Below the pieces are notes generated by a model. It searched no databases and was not told where the DNA came from. It saw nothing but the letters and a program-made list of their open reading frames with translations. The position numbers and the translations under genes were made by a program. Shown here one piece after another: positions 15,170 to 24,048 of a DNA stretch of 64,000 nucleotides (position 1 is its first letter; each line of letters starts with the position of its first letter). Source of the stretch: Wolinella sp052173415 (GTDB lineage Bacteria > Campylobacterota > Campylobacteria > Campylobacterales > Helicobacteraceae); contig JBQMYQ010000001.1 in NCBI GenBank assembly GCA_052173415.1, positions 1 through 64,000 of the forward strand, read 5' to 3'.

Positions 15170-15403
15170 ATGAAGTTAGCGGAAATGATTTATCAAAAAA
15201 CACGCTGGACGCTAAAAGCCTATTGCGAGGTGCGCGGGATTGCGTATTACGGATTACAAAAAGGCTATGTCAGCAAAGCCAACGCCAAGTTACTTGAGCG
15301 TGATGGCATTGCGTGGCGCGAGGCGGAAAATGTTTATGTAAGCGGGGGGACGTGTGCGAGCAGGGTTTTAGTAAATGCGCGCCCGGGCGAGGGGCATAAA
15401 TAA
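15170..15403 (+). CDS. Small early phage protein, possible helix-turn-helix
   Basis: A 77-residue protein, ATG 15170 with AAAGGAG 8 bases before it. MIYQKTRWTLKAYCEVRGIAYYGLQKGYVSKANAKLLE resembles short phage-encoded helix-turn-helix proteins of the DNA-binding/Mor-like kind seen in Campylobacterota prophages. No firm family. Confidence 0.55.
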   Translation: MKLAEMIYQKTRWTLKAYCEVRGIAYYGLQKGYVSKANAKLLERDGIAWREAENVYVSGGTCASRVLVNARPGEGHK

Positions 15404-15456
15404 AAAAATCACAACGAGATAAAACCTAGAAATCGGGAAAACAAAAAGGAAACATA

Positions 15457-15819
15457 ATGGAATCCACATTGTTAAAGAGTGTCAAAAGGCAGGATAGACA
15501 AAAAAGCGTGCAAGAGGTTTTAAAGGATTTTATGGCGGTGCAAAAAACGGGATTTTGTAAAGCTATGCCCTTGTGTCCAGTGTGTGGGGCGCGCCCCGTG
15601 TTGTTTGAGCTTTACGACGCTCATTTTACCAACAAGAGATGTTTTTATCAGTGCAAGTGCGCGCTTACACAAAAAATAAGCCAAGACGAGATTCAGGCAG
15701 AGCGAACCTACTATTCTGCGATGAGCAGAATAGTAGATGGTGGAGATAGAAGATACTATCTTACACAAGCTATCCGCCTTAAAAAGCTAGAAAAAGGTTT
15801 GTCCCATGAAAAAGATTGA
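15457..15819 (+). CDS. Small zinc-ribbon early protein
   Basis: A 120-residue protein, ATG 15457. The centre has CPVCGARPVLFEL followed by RCFYQCKCAL, a four-cysteine zinc ribbon. A helical C-terminus ends in LKKLEKGLSHEKD. The end overlaps the start of the 295-residue gene by 14 bases. This suggests a joint role, maybe in replication, but no function can be shown. Confidence 0.6.
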   Translation: MESTLLKSVKRQDRQKSVQEVLKDFMAVQKTGFCKAMPLCPVCGARPVLFELYDAHFTNKRCFYQCKCALTQKISQDEIQAERTYYSAMSRIVDGGDRRYYLTQAIRLKKLEKGLSHEKD

Positions 15820-16693
15820 AAAAGAGCTGGAAAATCATTTGAGTAGCGGAGTGGATAGCTTTCGCTTTATCATGCCCAAAAGCACATTTTTAAAGTTTAT
15901 TAAAAAAATTGAGTTTCAGACAAAACTGCGAGCAATCTCGCGCAATAGACATATTAAGCAATATGCAGAAGATAAATTCAAAGGTCAAAAACCTCTTCTT
16001 ATGCCTGCGGGCAATGAGTTTAAAATCCGCTACATAAGTTTTAAACGTGGTATCAATAGCCTTACAAATTCGATGATTTTACTCGAAAATAGCAACCAGC
16101 TAAATGACCTATGCAAAAAGCGCAAAAAGCCTTATGGCTATTATGTGATGGTCGTCTTTGCGGGGCTTTATCAGCCTAGCCGTGAAATTTACAAGCAGAC
16201 CTATAGTGTGCTTTCAAAATTCTTGCGTCGTTTTAAAGCGTATGAATATGATATTGCGCACGATTTTATGAGCAAAAAGCGCGCAGAGGCAAGCAATAAA
16301 GAGTGGTTTTCCAAGTGTTTGAAACGCTTTTCACAGAAATTTATCAGCTATAAAAGCACTCTATACGCCAATGAGTGCAATCAACGATTTTATGGACTAT
16401 CTAAAATTTGTTTCTATGACAAATATCAAAAGCAAACCCAATACCATAAGCAAAAGATAGACCCAAAAAATCAAGACTGGCATCGCGTGGAGCTCACTTT
16501 TAGGCTTAACGAAAAATTCCTTGACGCTGTTGAAAATAAAACTCTCATGGAATGCGTCTATGTGCTTGATGAGATAGCAAACAAGCTAACCGATGGTGAA
16601 TATCCTTTTGGTGTGGATATTACGACACTTAATAATCAAATCGACTTTTTTAAAGATAACCGTCGCGCGTTGTCTTTTGCAAAAGTGGCATAA
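15806..16693 (+). CDS. Early phage protein, possibly replication initiator
   Basis: A 295-residue, basic protein and the largest gene of the early operon. The block FYGLSKICFYDKYQKQ...WHRVELTFRL (about residues 195-235) resembles the R/E-rich strand pair of II/X- or RstA-type replication proteins of small phages. However, no tyrosine relaxase motif is certain. The N-terminal half is shared with the 157-residue protein at 14293. Position in the operon and size fit a replication or DNA-handling role. Confidence 0.45.
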   Translation: MKKIEKELENHLSSGVDSFRFIMPKSTFLKFIKKIEFQTKLRAISRNRHIKQYAEDKFKGQKPLLMPAGNEFKIRYISFKRGINSLTNSMILLENSNQLNDLCKKRKKPYGYYVMVVFAGLYQPSREIYKQTYSVLSKFLRRFKAYEYDIAHDFMSKKRAEASNKEWFSKCLKRFSQKFISYKSTLYANECNQRFYGLSKICFYDKYQKQTQYHKQKIDPKNQDWHRVELTFRLNEKFLDAVENKTLMECVYVLDEIANKLTDGEYPFGVDITTLNNQIDFFKDNRRALSFAKVA

Positions 16694-16706
16694 AAAGGAG
16701 GGGGAA

Positions 16707-16964
16707 ATGAAAAATAGCAGTGTGAATTTCATTAGCTACAAAGAGGCGGCACAGATGTTAGGACTCTCTGTCCATACAATAAAAAACTGGGCAAAACAGG
16801 GCACTATTACGCGCTACCCAATAACTTATCGTAGTGTTTTTGTCGATAGGGACGAAATCCTTGAGATGATTTCACAAGCGGGAGAAAAGGAGCGAGCAAG
16901 GCAGAAAAAAGCGAAAGAGTGTTGCAAAGCGTGCAAATATTGCGAATGTGAAGAAGAGATATAA
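16707..16964 (+). CDS. Excisionase-like MerR-type helix-turn-helix protein
   Basis: An 85-residue protein, ATG 16707 after AAAGGAGGGGG. YKEAAQMLGLSVHTIKNWAKQGTI (about residues 10-33) is the helix-turn-helix and wing of excisionase/MerR-like proteins. The C-terminus is cysteine-rich (CCKACKYCECE). It lies near the integrase, so it may direct excision. Confidence 0.7.
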   Translation: MKNSSVNFISYKEAAQMLGLSVHTIKNWAKQGTITRYPITYRSVFVDRDEILEMISQAGEKERARQKKAKECCKACKYCECEEEI

Positions 16965-16965
16965 G

Positions 16966-17259
16966 ATGATGATAAAAATCTTTGAAGATGAAGAGATTAT
17001 GTTTGACGCAGATAATCGTAATCGCGTGTATGGTCTGAGCGACTTTGTAATTCCGTTTGGTTTCTATCAATATCCGCATAAAAAACCACACAAAGCGCTA
17101 AAGCTCGCTCCCTATAACCTAAAAAGCTTGTGCAGGTCGGAGATGATAAAAGGTTTGAAATGTGACTATAGTGCGAAATATTTTAAATGCACAGAAGCGG
17201 GCGAAATCTACTACGAGCACAATGGCAGGCTCTTTTATGTCCTCAAAAATACGCTATGA
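16966..17259 (+). CDS. Last early phage gene, unknown function
   Basis: A 97-residue protein when started at ATG 16966, which has AGAAGAG 8 bases upstream. A GTG start at 16948 would add 6 residues and overlap the previous gene. Four aromatic-rich segments (FVIPFGFYQYPHKKPH and the final EIYYEHNGRLFYVL) predict a small beta-rich fold. No family recognised. It ends 6 bases from the convergent integrase stop. Confidence 0.55.
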   Translation: MMIKIFEDEEIMFDADNRNRVYGLSDFVIPFGFYQYPHKKPHKALKLAPYNLKSLCRSEMIKGLKCDYSAKYFKCTEAGEIYYEHNGRLFYVLKNTL

Positions 17260-17265
17260 ATTTTA

Positions 17266-18459
17266 TCATATAGCCAAACCATAAAGCCAATCCGCCCACC
17301 ACTGCATAAGTGCGCGCATTTCTGCTAAATTGTGCGCTCTATTGTATGTGGCGCGGATTTTATCCGCTCCTTTGTGCGCGAGGCATTTCTCAATAATATC
17401 AAAGTGCAAGCCGTGCACACTGATATTTTCATTGCAAATTGTGCTAAAGCTAGCGCGAAATCCATGTGAAACTAGCTCATCGCGCGAGTAACCCATTCGT
17501 CTAAGCGCGGTGTTTAGGGTGTTTTCACTCATACATCGCGCGGGAGTTAAGAGCGAGGAAAAAACATACTCGCCCTTAAAATTAAATGCTCTAAGCTCAC
17601 TAAAAAGCTCTATAACTTGCCTAGAGAGCGGAAGCGTAAAAGATATTTTGCTCTTCATATCTTCTGCGGGAAAAACCGCTACTTTTTCATCAAAATTAAT
17701 ATATTTCCACTTCATCGCACGCACATTGTAGGGACGTAACGCGGTAAGCAAAGCGATTTTTAGTGCATATTTCGTCCGCAAATCGCCCCCGTATTCCTCC
17801 ATGGATTCCCATAAGGTTTTTAGCTCCTTTGGAGCGGTGAGCGTTGGATAGTTGTGTTTTTTTGCTCTTTTGAAAGTGAAGCTATAATCAATGCTTGCGA
17901 TAATATTGTTTTGCGTCAAAAAATAGGCACTTTTCCATATCTGATTAAGCAACACATAGAGGCGTTTTAGCGTCTCTAGTTCGCCGTTTTTTTCTACCTT
18001 TTTTAGCATTTCGATAACTTCGACAATGGTAATTCGTGTAATATCCCGCTTTGCAAAATGTGGCAGAATGTAGAGCTCAAGCAATCGTTTATCTCTTTTT
18101 AGGGTGCTTTTTGCGACTCTGTGCGCCTTTAAATCCAAAAACCTCATCGCAACAGTTAAAAAATTAGCCCGCGAATCACTTAGCTTTTCTTGCTTTGGGT
18201 CAATGCCCGCGCGGATTTTTTGCTCCATTTTAAACCGCTCATCACGCGCAAGTGCGAGACTAAAGCGTGGATAATCGCCCAAATTCATGCGCTTAATCTT
18301 TCCATCTGCGGGACTCTTATATTCCAGTGCGAAATATTTCCGCCCGCTAGGCTCTACAAACAGATAAAGTCCTCGCCCGTCGCATTTTTTATAGCTCTTT
18401 TCCTTGGGCTTTAGGTTTTTTATCTCCAGCTCCGTTAGCGGTTTGGGTATTTTTGGCAT
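17266..18459 (-). CDS. Prophage tyrosine integrase (P4-type)
   Basis: A 397-residue site-specific recombinase. An N-terminal arm-binding domain (DUF4102-like, LTELEIKNLKPKEKSYK and GLYLFVEPSGRKYFALEY) is followed by the core-binding domain and the catalytic domain. Catalytic residues are R242 (LRPYNVRAMKW), H332 and R335 (SHGFR), H362 (LAHKG) and Y372 (TYNRA). It lies next to tRNA-Ala, its probable target. The start ATG has AAGGA 12 bases away, inside a run of ACTCCGTAA-like sites, so it may repress itself. Confidence 0.95.
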   Translation of the reverse strand: MPKIPKPLTELEIKNLKPKEKSYKKCDGRGLYLFVEPSGRKYFALEYKSPADGKIKRMNLGDYPRFSLALARDERFKMEQKIRAGIDPKQEKLSDSRANFLTVAMRFLDLKAHRVAKSTLKRDKRLLELYILPHFAKRDITRITIVEVIEMLKKVEKNGELETLKRLYVLLNQIWKSAYFLTQNNIIASIDYSFTFKRAKKHNYPTLTAPKELKTLWESMEEYGGDLRTKYALKIALLTALRPYNVRAMKWKYINFDEKVAVFPAEDMKSKISFTLPLSRQVIELFSELRAFNFKGEYVFSSLLTPARCMSENTLNTALRRMGYSRDELVSHGFRASFSTICNENISVHGLHFDIIEKCLAHKGADKIRATYNRAHNLAEMRALMQWWADWLYGLAI

Positions 18460-18462
18460 TTT

Positions 18463-18513
18463 TTACGGAGTCCTTTTTGCAATCTTTCTTTAACTCCGTA
18501 ATAATTCCGTAAA
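18463..18513. promoter_or_regulatory. Inverted repeats before the integrase gene
   Basis: TTACGGAGT (18463-18471) and ACTCCGTAA (18493-18501) are perfect inverse copies; a third copy, ATTCCGTAA, follows at 18504. They flank the integrase start and could be arm-type integrase or excisionase sites. Confidence 0.5.
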
Positions 18514-18647
18514 AAAATAATATTTGCAAATATCCTTTTAACTCTTTTTCTCTCTCTTTTTTATCTTTTTTATGCTTTGAAATTCCAATGATTACGATGT
18601 TTTATTGTGTTTTGTGTGGCTTTTAGTTGTTTTAAGGATTGTATACT

Positions 18648-18723
18648 TGGTGGAGTGTAGGGGAATCGAACCCCTGACCTCAACGCTGCCAGCGTTGCGC
18701 TCTCCCAGCTGAGCTAACACCCC
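18648..18723 (-). tRNA. tRNA-Ala (anticodon GGC)
   Basis: A complete 76-base cloverleaf on the minus strand: acceptor GGGGTGT/ACACTCC with the alanine-specific G3:U70 pair, D-arm GCTC...GAGC, anticodon stem CAACG/CGTTG with loop CTGGCAG, T-arm AGGGG TTCGATT CCCCT, discriminator A and encoded CCA. The 3' end faces the integrase, so this is the likely attachment site, with the tRNA kept intact by the phage-side copy. Confidence 0.96.
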
Positions 18724-18909
18724 GATTCGCCACAAAAGAGAGCGCGATTCTACACGCTTGAAGCTTAAAAGAATGACGTGCTACATACAATCTTGGAAGC
18801 CATCGTGATCACACTCACGTGCTCGCGCTACCCCTAAAATACCAGTGTCCAGATTTGATACCGTTTGATACTTGTTGACGTTTCAAATGCAAAAAAATTA
18901 TTTATTCTT

Positions 18910-18936
18910 GATAATTTCATGATAATTTAAAATAAT
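18910..18936 (+). promoter_or_regulatory. Possible Fur-type iron box upstream of the receptor
   Basis: GATAAT (18910), GATAAT (18921) and AATAAT (18931) are spaced by 10-11 bases. Helicobacter Fur sites are built of TAAT-rich repeats, so iron control of the receptor gene is plausible. AT-rich background lowers confidence. Confidence 0.4.
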
Positions 18937-19072
18937 GCTTCCTATTATCGATACCTATTTTTCTCAATATTTTCTTTAAAAGGGGTATGCAAATGTATTC
19001 ATACAGCACTATGAGCAGAGTCGTAGTGGCGTTGCTACTGAGCACATCGCTGACGCTTGCTGATAATAGCGT

Positions 19073-19081
19073 GGGGGGGGG
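19073..19081. repeat. G9 tract at the receptor signal peptide
   Basis: Nine G directly after the signal-peptide codons. Tracts at this position are used for phase variation in many Helicobacter and Campylobacter surface genes. Confidence 0.9.
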
Positions 19082-19532
19082 CTAAATAACAGCGCCGATT
19101 CCCATAAAAAGCGCAAAATAAGGAACAGAGCACCGACTGGGCGGAGTTTTATCTAAAGCTCATCTCGATTACCGCCAACAGGAGCGAGACGGAGCTCTCA
19201 AAATACGCGGGGCAGATTGGCGTGGCTGATCAATCTTTAGAGAAAAGCCCCTCGCTGGTTGATGCGATCAGCGAGATTCCTGGGGTTAGCTTTGGGAGCG
19301 ACTTTGGTCGTCAGGCAACACAGCAATTTAACATCCGAGGCTTTGGTTATGGGAGCGAAGATCGCGTCATTATCGCGCAAGATGGTGTGAAACGCTCCAC
19401 GGGGTTGTATTCAAGTATGATTTCCACATTCCGCACGGACAATGATCTCCTAAAGCGCGTCGAGATAGTCAAAGGTGCTTCATCGGTTCTACATGGAAGC
19501 GGAGCCATCGGGGGAATCGTTAGCATGCAGAC

Positions 19533-19539
19533 AAAAAAA
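19533..19539. repeat. A7 tract at the second receptor frameshift
   Basis: Six A would join the plug and barrel frames as MQTKNVDDF, the expected family sequence. Confidence 0.85.
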
Positions 19540-21155
19540 TGTAGATGATTTTATTAAGCATGGAAAATCCTACGGTCTTATGCTCGGTCATCGAAGCGAG
19601 AGCAACAAAATGTATTCTGAGCGTGCAGCTGTGGCATTCAAGCCACAAGAGAATCTAGGAATCCTCCTCTATGGGAAGCATTCAAAATTTGGCAATTCAA
19701 AGCTCGCCGATGGCGGAAGGGGCGATACGAAATATGTCGTTAATAATGAGCAAATCAATACGCTCTTTGGAAAGATAGAATACAAAATCGCTGACACACA
19801 AGGGCTTGACTTTAGTATCTACAATTTCCATGAGAATCTCACCACAGGCTGGCAATCGCTATGGTGGAGCGAGCCGGGAGATACTCCGACTATTGGGACA
19901 ATCAAACAACGCGACTATAACGTGCAATATCACTACAATCCCGATTCCCCGCTAGTGAATTTGCAAGCTCAATATTTCAATTCTAGTGCCTCTTATCATC
20001 GTGAACGCGGAGGAAATGACTACATTAATCAAGAACGCCGTTGGGGTATTAATGTAAAAAATGAGAGCCTTTTTGGTGCATTTGGCGTAGATCATACACT
20101 GGTATTTGGTAGCGAATATGAGCGCAGGCGAGAAGATGCGGCTTTTTTGGCTAAAGGTGTTCTCAGAGATTTTAATTCACACCCCTCTTCCTATGAAGAT
20201 TATGGACTCTATGCGCAAGATCTTATGGGGATCGGGGATTTTGAGATTACCGCGGGAGGTCGCTTTGACTATTTCAAAAGAGAGGTGTTGCGCGAGGGGC
20301 GATCCAAATACAATGCGGGTCGATTCTCGCCAAAGATCGCACTCGCCTATGAGGTGCTAGAGGGGATTAATCTGCTTGCGGGCTACTCAGAGACCTTCCG
20401 CGCACCTACACCCCATGAGACCTCATCATTTGGACCTATTAATAGGACATATTACTATCTACCAAATAGCAATCTAAAACCGGAAATAGCACGCGAAGTT
20501 GAGTTTGGTTTTTCTATTGACAGGGAACTTTTTGGCGGAGATCGGCTCTATTTCAAGGCGACACATTTTATAGGAGAAATTAAAGATATGATCACTCTTG
20601 TGGCACACCCGGAGCTTGGAGTGCCACCCCCTGATGGCACTCTAGACCCACAGCAATACGGGCAACATAAAAACGTAGACAGGGCGAAACGACAGGGATA
20701 TGAACTTGAAGGGCGATACAATGTTGGGAATCTTGGCACTCGCTTGAGCTACGGACATCTAAAAATCTATAACGCAGCGACGAATAAGCGCATTGGTGCG
20801 TATGCGGACAAAATCACTCTAGGGACAGAGTATAAAATCACGCCATGGGATCTCGCGCTAGGGGCAGATCTTACACACTGGCTCAAGCCAAAACGAGACG
20901 TATGGACACGGGTAATCAGAGGGCAGACTTATCACTACGTCAATAACGAATACACAATCGTGAATCTTCATGGCGTCTGGAAGCCCAAGAATCTCTTTGG
21001 ATTTCAAGATGGTATGAAGATGGGCTTTGGGGTGAGAAACCTCTTTGACAAACCCTACACACACCCAAACAACTACAAAAACACCGCAGCGGTAGGACGC
21101 GGACGAAACTTCTATATCGATGTGGAGCTGAAGTTTTAACACACCTTTTTCAAAT

Positions 21156-21187
21156 ATCGATTCCCCGATTCCTTGCGGGGAATCGAT
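21156..21187. terminator. 12-bp perfect inverted repeat between convergent genes
   Basis: ATCGATTCCCCG, 8-base loop, CGGGGAATCGAT, lying between the receptor and wecA-like stops. No T-run follows on either strand, so it is not a classical terminator. Both arms contain the GGGAATC word that is frequent in this chromosome. Confidence 0.55.
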
Positions 21188-21196
21188 GCCAAAAAG

Positions 21197-22183
21197 CTAA
21201 GAGCGTCCGAATCTCACAAGCCTCATATAAAAAAGATGATACGCCACAATAAAGAGAAAAACCGTAACGATGAGTAGCAGAGTATCACTCGGATAAAAAA
21301 GCGGCGCGATGATAAAAGGCGCGCTAAAAATCCAAAGAAATAGCGAAGTTTTGGGGTTACTCCTTGTGAGGCGCTTAAAGATCAGCGAATGCAAATGCAA
21401 ACCGTCGGGATAAAGCGCGGAAAATCCTCGGAATCGCCTACGATAAATAGAGAAAAGCACCTCATAGACGGGATAAATCATAATCGCCAGCACAAACCAC
21501 GGCGAAACCTCCGCATGCCTCTGGCTAAGCAAAATAGCGATCTGCACAATCGCAAAACCCAAGAAATAAGCTCCGCCATCGCCAAGGAAGATTTTCCCTT
21601 TGGGGAAATTCAACACGAAAAACCCCAACGTCGCGGAAAAAATCACAAGGCAGAGCGTAAGAAGCTCGCTATCTCCGACACTATGTGCCGCAAATGCGAG
21701 CGCGCCAAGCACCATGAGGGCGATTCCTGAGGCGAGCCCATTAAAGCCATCGATGATATTCATCGCATTAGTCGCCCCCACCACGGCAAAAAGTGTGAAA
21801 AATAGCCCGATTCCAAAGGGCAGGCTGATTCCTACATCAAGAATCAGCGCATCAAGAAGCACGATTCCCGCAACCGCTGCACTTAATTGAATAAAAAGGC
21901 GCAGTTTTGGACTAAGTGTGCCCTTAAAATCCTCAATAATCCCGCTTGCAAACGCAAGCAAACTTGCAAAGATAAAATTCCAACCAAGCAAAGCATAAAT
22001 AATCACTAAACATGAAGCGAAAAATATCCCTAATCCACCTGCGCGAGGAGTGGGGGAATCATGCGTGCATTGCGGCTTATCACTCTCATGGGAATCGATA
22101 AAAAATCCGTTACGTTTTGAGAACATAATAACAAAAATGGAAGTAAGTAGCGAGATGAGAAACGGCGCGAGTGTAGTGCCCAT
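21197..22183 (-). CDS. WecA-like undecaprenyl-phosphate sugar-1-phosphate transferase
   Basis: A 328-residue polytopic membrane enzyme that loads the first sugar phosphate on undecaprenyl phosphate. Motifs: STPRAGGLGIF-like start (SPTPRAGGLGIF), the Asp-rich NAMNIIDGFNGL (about 135-146), KIFLGDGGAYFLGF (about 195-208) and the His-rich GLHLHSLIFKR (about 262-272). About ten membrane helices. It is the last gene of the minus-strand glycan locus and sits six bases after a glycosyltransferase. Confidence 0.88.
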   Translation of the reverse strand: MGTTLAPFLISLLTSIFVIMFSKRNGFFIDSHESDKPQCTHDSPTPRAGGLGIFFASCLVIIYALLGWNFIFASLLAFASGIIEDFKGTLSPKLRLFIQLSAAVAGIVLLDALILDVGISLPFGIGLFFTLFAVVGATNAMNIIDGFNGLASGIALMVLGALAFAAHSVGDSELLTLCLVIFSATLGFFVLNFPKGKIFLGDGGAYFLGFAIVQIAILLSQRHAEVSPWFVLAIMIYPVYEVLFSIYRRRFRGFSALYPDGLHLHSLIFKRLTRSNPKTSLFLWIFSAPFIIAPLFYPSDTLLLIVTVFLFIVAYHLFYMRLVRFGRS

Positions 22184-22189
22184 TTTGCC

Positions 22190-22942
22190 CTATTCTTTTC
22201 TAAAAAATTGCCCGATTTTCCTTAGGGGCTTGAGCCAAAATCCTATCCAAGGGAATGTTAAATTATTCTTTTTCCATGCGCGCGCAGACTCGAGATTCGC
22301 GCGGATAATGTTGCCTAAAGAGCGATTACTCTCGCCGCCTAATTGCATTTTGACAATCACCTTAGGCAGATAATCAACCTTGATTTTGTGACGATAAAGC
22401 AGGCGTAACATCAGCTCATAATCTGCGGCAATTTTAAAGTCCAGATCAAAAGAGCCATATCGCTCATAGACGCTTTTGCGGACAAAAAACGTAGGGTGTG
22501 GCGGGTGCCATCCGTGCCTAAAATCCCCATCTCTGCCCGATTCCCAGTATCGCACCGTCTGTTCGCGAGCATTCACATACACCAAATCCGCATAGAGTGC
22601 CTCAAGCGCGCAATCGTGCGCAAAACGCTCCGCTACCTCTTCTAGCACACGCTCATTGGCATAGAAATCATCGGAGTTGAGTATCCCGATAATCTCGCCC
22701 TTTGCATGCTCAATTCCCTTATTCATCGCGTCATAGATTCCCGCATCCGGCTCGCTGATACACGTGCTAATCGCGCTTTTGTAGCTTTTCACAATCTCTA
22801 GCGTCTCATCGGTGCTCGCGCCATCAATGATAATCATCTCCTTGTGCGCGTAAGTCTGTGACACAATGGAATCGAGCGTGCGCTTAAGCGTAGAGGCACT
22901 ATTGTAGGTTGCGGTGATGATGGAGAGCGTAGGATTTTTCAA
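22190..22942 (-). CDS. GT2-family glycosyltransferase
   Basis: A 250-residue GT-A fold enzyme. LSIITATYNSASTLKRTLDS at the N-terminus, EMIIIDGASTDETLEIV, EPDAGIYDAMNKGIEHAKG and LNSDDFYAN with the DxD-type metal motif. Similar to WcaA/WbbD-type transferases that extend O-chains. ATGA overlap with the next upstream gene. Confidence 0.86.
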   Translation of the reverse strand: MKNPTLSIITATYNSASTLKRTLDSIVSQTYAHKEMIIIDGASTDETLEIVKSYKSAISTCISEPDAGIYDAMNKGIEHAKGEIIGILNSDDFYANERVLEEVAERFAHDCALEALYADLVYVNAREQTVRYWESGRDGDFRHGWHPPHPTFFVRKSVYERYGSFDLDFKIAADYELMLRLLYRHKIKVDYLPKVIVKMQLGGESNRSLGNIIRANLESARAWKKNNLTFPWIGFWLKPLRKIGQFFRKE

Positions 22943-24048
22943 AACTTTTTCTCCGCTTTTTTGATAATTTGTTCATACTTACCGAGCATAATCTCCGCGA
23001 CATGCTCAAGCGAATATTTTTGAGCAAGGCTAAAAGCGCACTGCGAAACAGCCGATAGATTCAAGCTCATCATGCGCGCAATCCCGTGGGCGATCGTCTC
23101 TGGGGTGTTATTTTCAATCACGATTCCCGCGTTATGGCTTTCGATTTCATCAAAATCACACGCCCTCGTGATAAGCACAGGCAATCCATGCGAAATCGCC
23201 TCAAGTGCGACGAGACTCTTCACTTCCGTATGGGAGGCGAGGGCTAAAAATGAAGCTCTTTGATAGAGTGCCGCTTTAGCTTGCTGATCCACAAAGCCGA
23301 CAAACTCGACCCTATCTACAAGCCCCATGTGCCTAACAAGTCCAAATAGCTCATTTTTATATGCCACATCGCCATCTCCAGCGATGATAAGCCTAGCTTT
23401 GGGAATCGCCTTAAGTGCTGTTATTAGTCTATCGATTCCTTTTAGTTGATGAAGCCTGCCAACGAACAAAATCACAGGCTCATTGGGGAAACTTACCTTT
23501 GGATTCTTGGGTAAAAGCGAATTTCCATTGGGTAATAAAAAAGAATAAACAGCAGGCATTAGCTTCTTAGCCTGTTCGTATTCTCTTGTCGCTATGGTAT
23601 GGATCGCACCCGCCCTTTTGAAGCTAATGCGCTCAAATAGCCACCAGTAAATTTTCTTTTTTAGCCACTTTTGCTTAAGTGCATTGGCTTGGATCATTCC
23701 ATGCGAAGATATTACATAAGGCACACCCGCACGATATGCAACCTTAGAGGCAATAAAATGCGGATAGAGCCACATTCCATGGATATGCACCACATCAAAC
23801 TCCCCAATGCGCAGCTCTAGCTCATTCTTGAGCGCGCTAGAGTATCTCCAATGTGGCTCTGCGGTAAATAACTTGATACTATGATCGCTTAAAATCTCGC
23901 TCGGAATCTCATCACCGCTGACCCTGGCACTCCACAGCTCAACATCGATTCCCGCTTCTTTGAGCGAATAGAATAAATTCAAAACTGCAAACGTTAAGCC
24001 ACCCCAAAGACGCGACAAAGACGGATTTACAAACAAAATCTTTCTCAC
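22939..24048 (-). CDS. GT4-family glycosyltransferase
   Basis: A 369-residue GT-B enzyme. The N-domain has FDVVHIHGMWLYPHFIASK; the C-domain has ILFVGRLHQLKGIDRLITAL, LIIAGDGD and the E-x7-E donor motif in EVKSLVALEAISHGLPV. Adds a sugar to a lipid-linked chain in the cytoplasm. Four-base overlaps on both sides. Confidence 0.87.
   Translation of the reverse strand: MRKILFVNPSLSRLWGGLTFAVLNLFYSLKEAGIDVELWSARVSGDEIPSEILSDHSIKLFTAEPHWRYSSALKNELELRIGEFDVVHIHGMWLYPHFIASKVAYRAGVPYVISSHGMIQANALKQKWLKKKIYWWLFERISFKRAGAIHTIATREYEQAKKLMPAVYSFLLPNGNSLLPKNPKVSFPNEPVILFVGRLHQLKGIDRLITALKAIPKARLIIAGDGDVAYKNELFGLVRHMGLVDRVEFVGFVDQQAKAALYQRASFLALASHTEVKSLVALEAISHGLPVLITRACDFDEIESHNAGIVIENNTPETIAHGIARMMSLNLSAVSQCAFSLAQKYSLEHVAEIMLGKYEQIIKKAEKKF

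Larger units (their letters stand above)
1..18647. mobile_element. Prophage, right part (left end outside window)
   Basis: Seen: a run of phage genes (terminase, portal, capsid, baseplate V-W-J-I, tail fibre, repressors, small early genes, integrase) ending at a tRNA-Ala whose 3' end faces the integrase. Known: P4/P2-type tyrosine integrases often use tRNA 3' ends as attB, so the tRNA edge is the likely right attachment site. The gene order V-W-J-I-fibre is P2-like, so sheath, tube and tape-measure genes are expected left of the window. No lysis genes are seen here. GGGAATC words are rare in this stretch compared with the flanking chromosome, which agrees with foreign origin. Confidence 0.93.
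18993..21139 (+). pseudogene. TonB-dependent haem/haemoglobin-type receptor, disrupted
   Basis: ATG 18993 opens a signal peptide (MSRVVVALLLSTSLTLA) that stops right after a G9 tract (19073-19081). The plug follows in another frame (LSKYAGQIGVADQ, then FNIRGFGYGSEDRVIIAQDGV). It breaks again at A7 (19533-19539), and the barrel runs on from KNVDDFIKHGKSYG to the final MGFGVRNLFDKPYTHP and RNFYIDVELKF. The blocks match receptors of the haem/haemoglobin family. Removing one A repairs the second break. The first cannot be repaired by tract length alone, because stops remain at about 19087 and 19107. So the gene is decayed or has sequence errors. Confidence 0.78.

Noticed and set aside
18724..18992. 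Second tRNA or small RNA next to tRNA-Ala
   Set aside because: No cloverleaf or clear hairpin-plus-T-run structure could be built.
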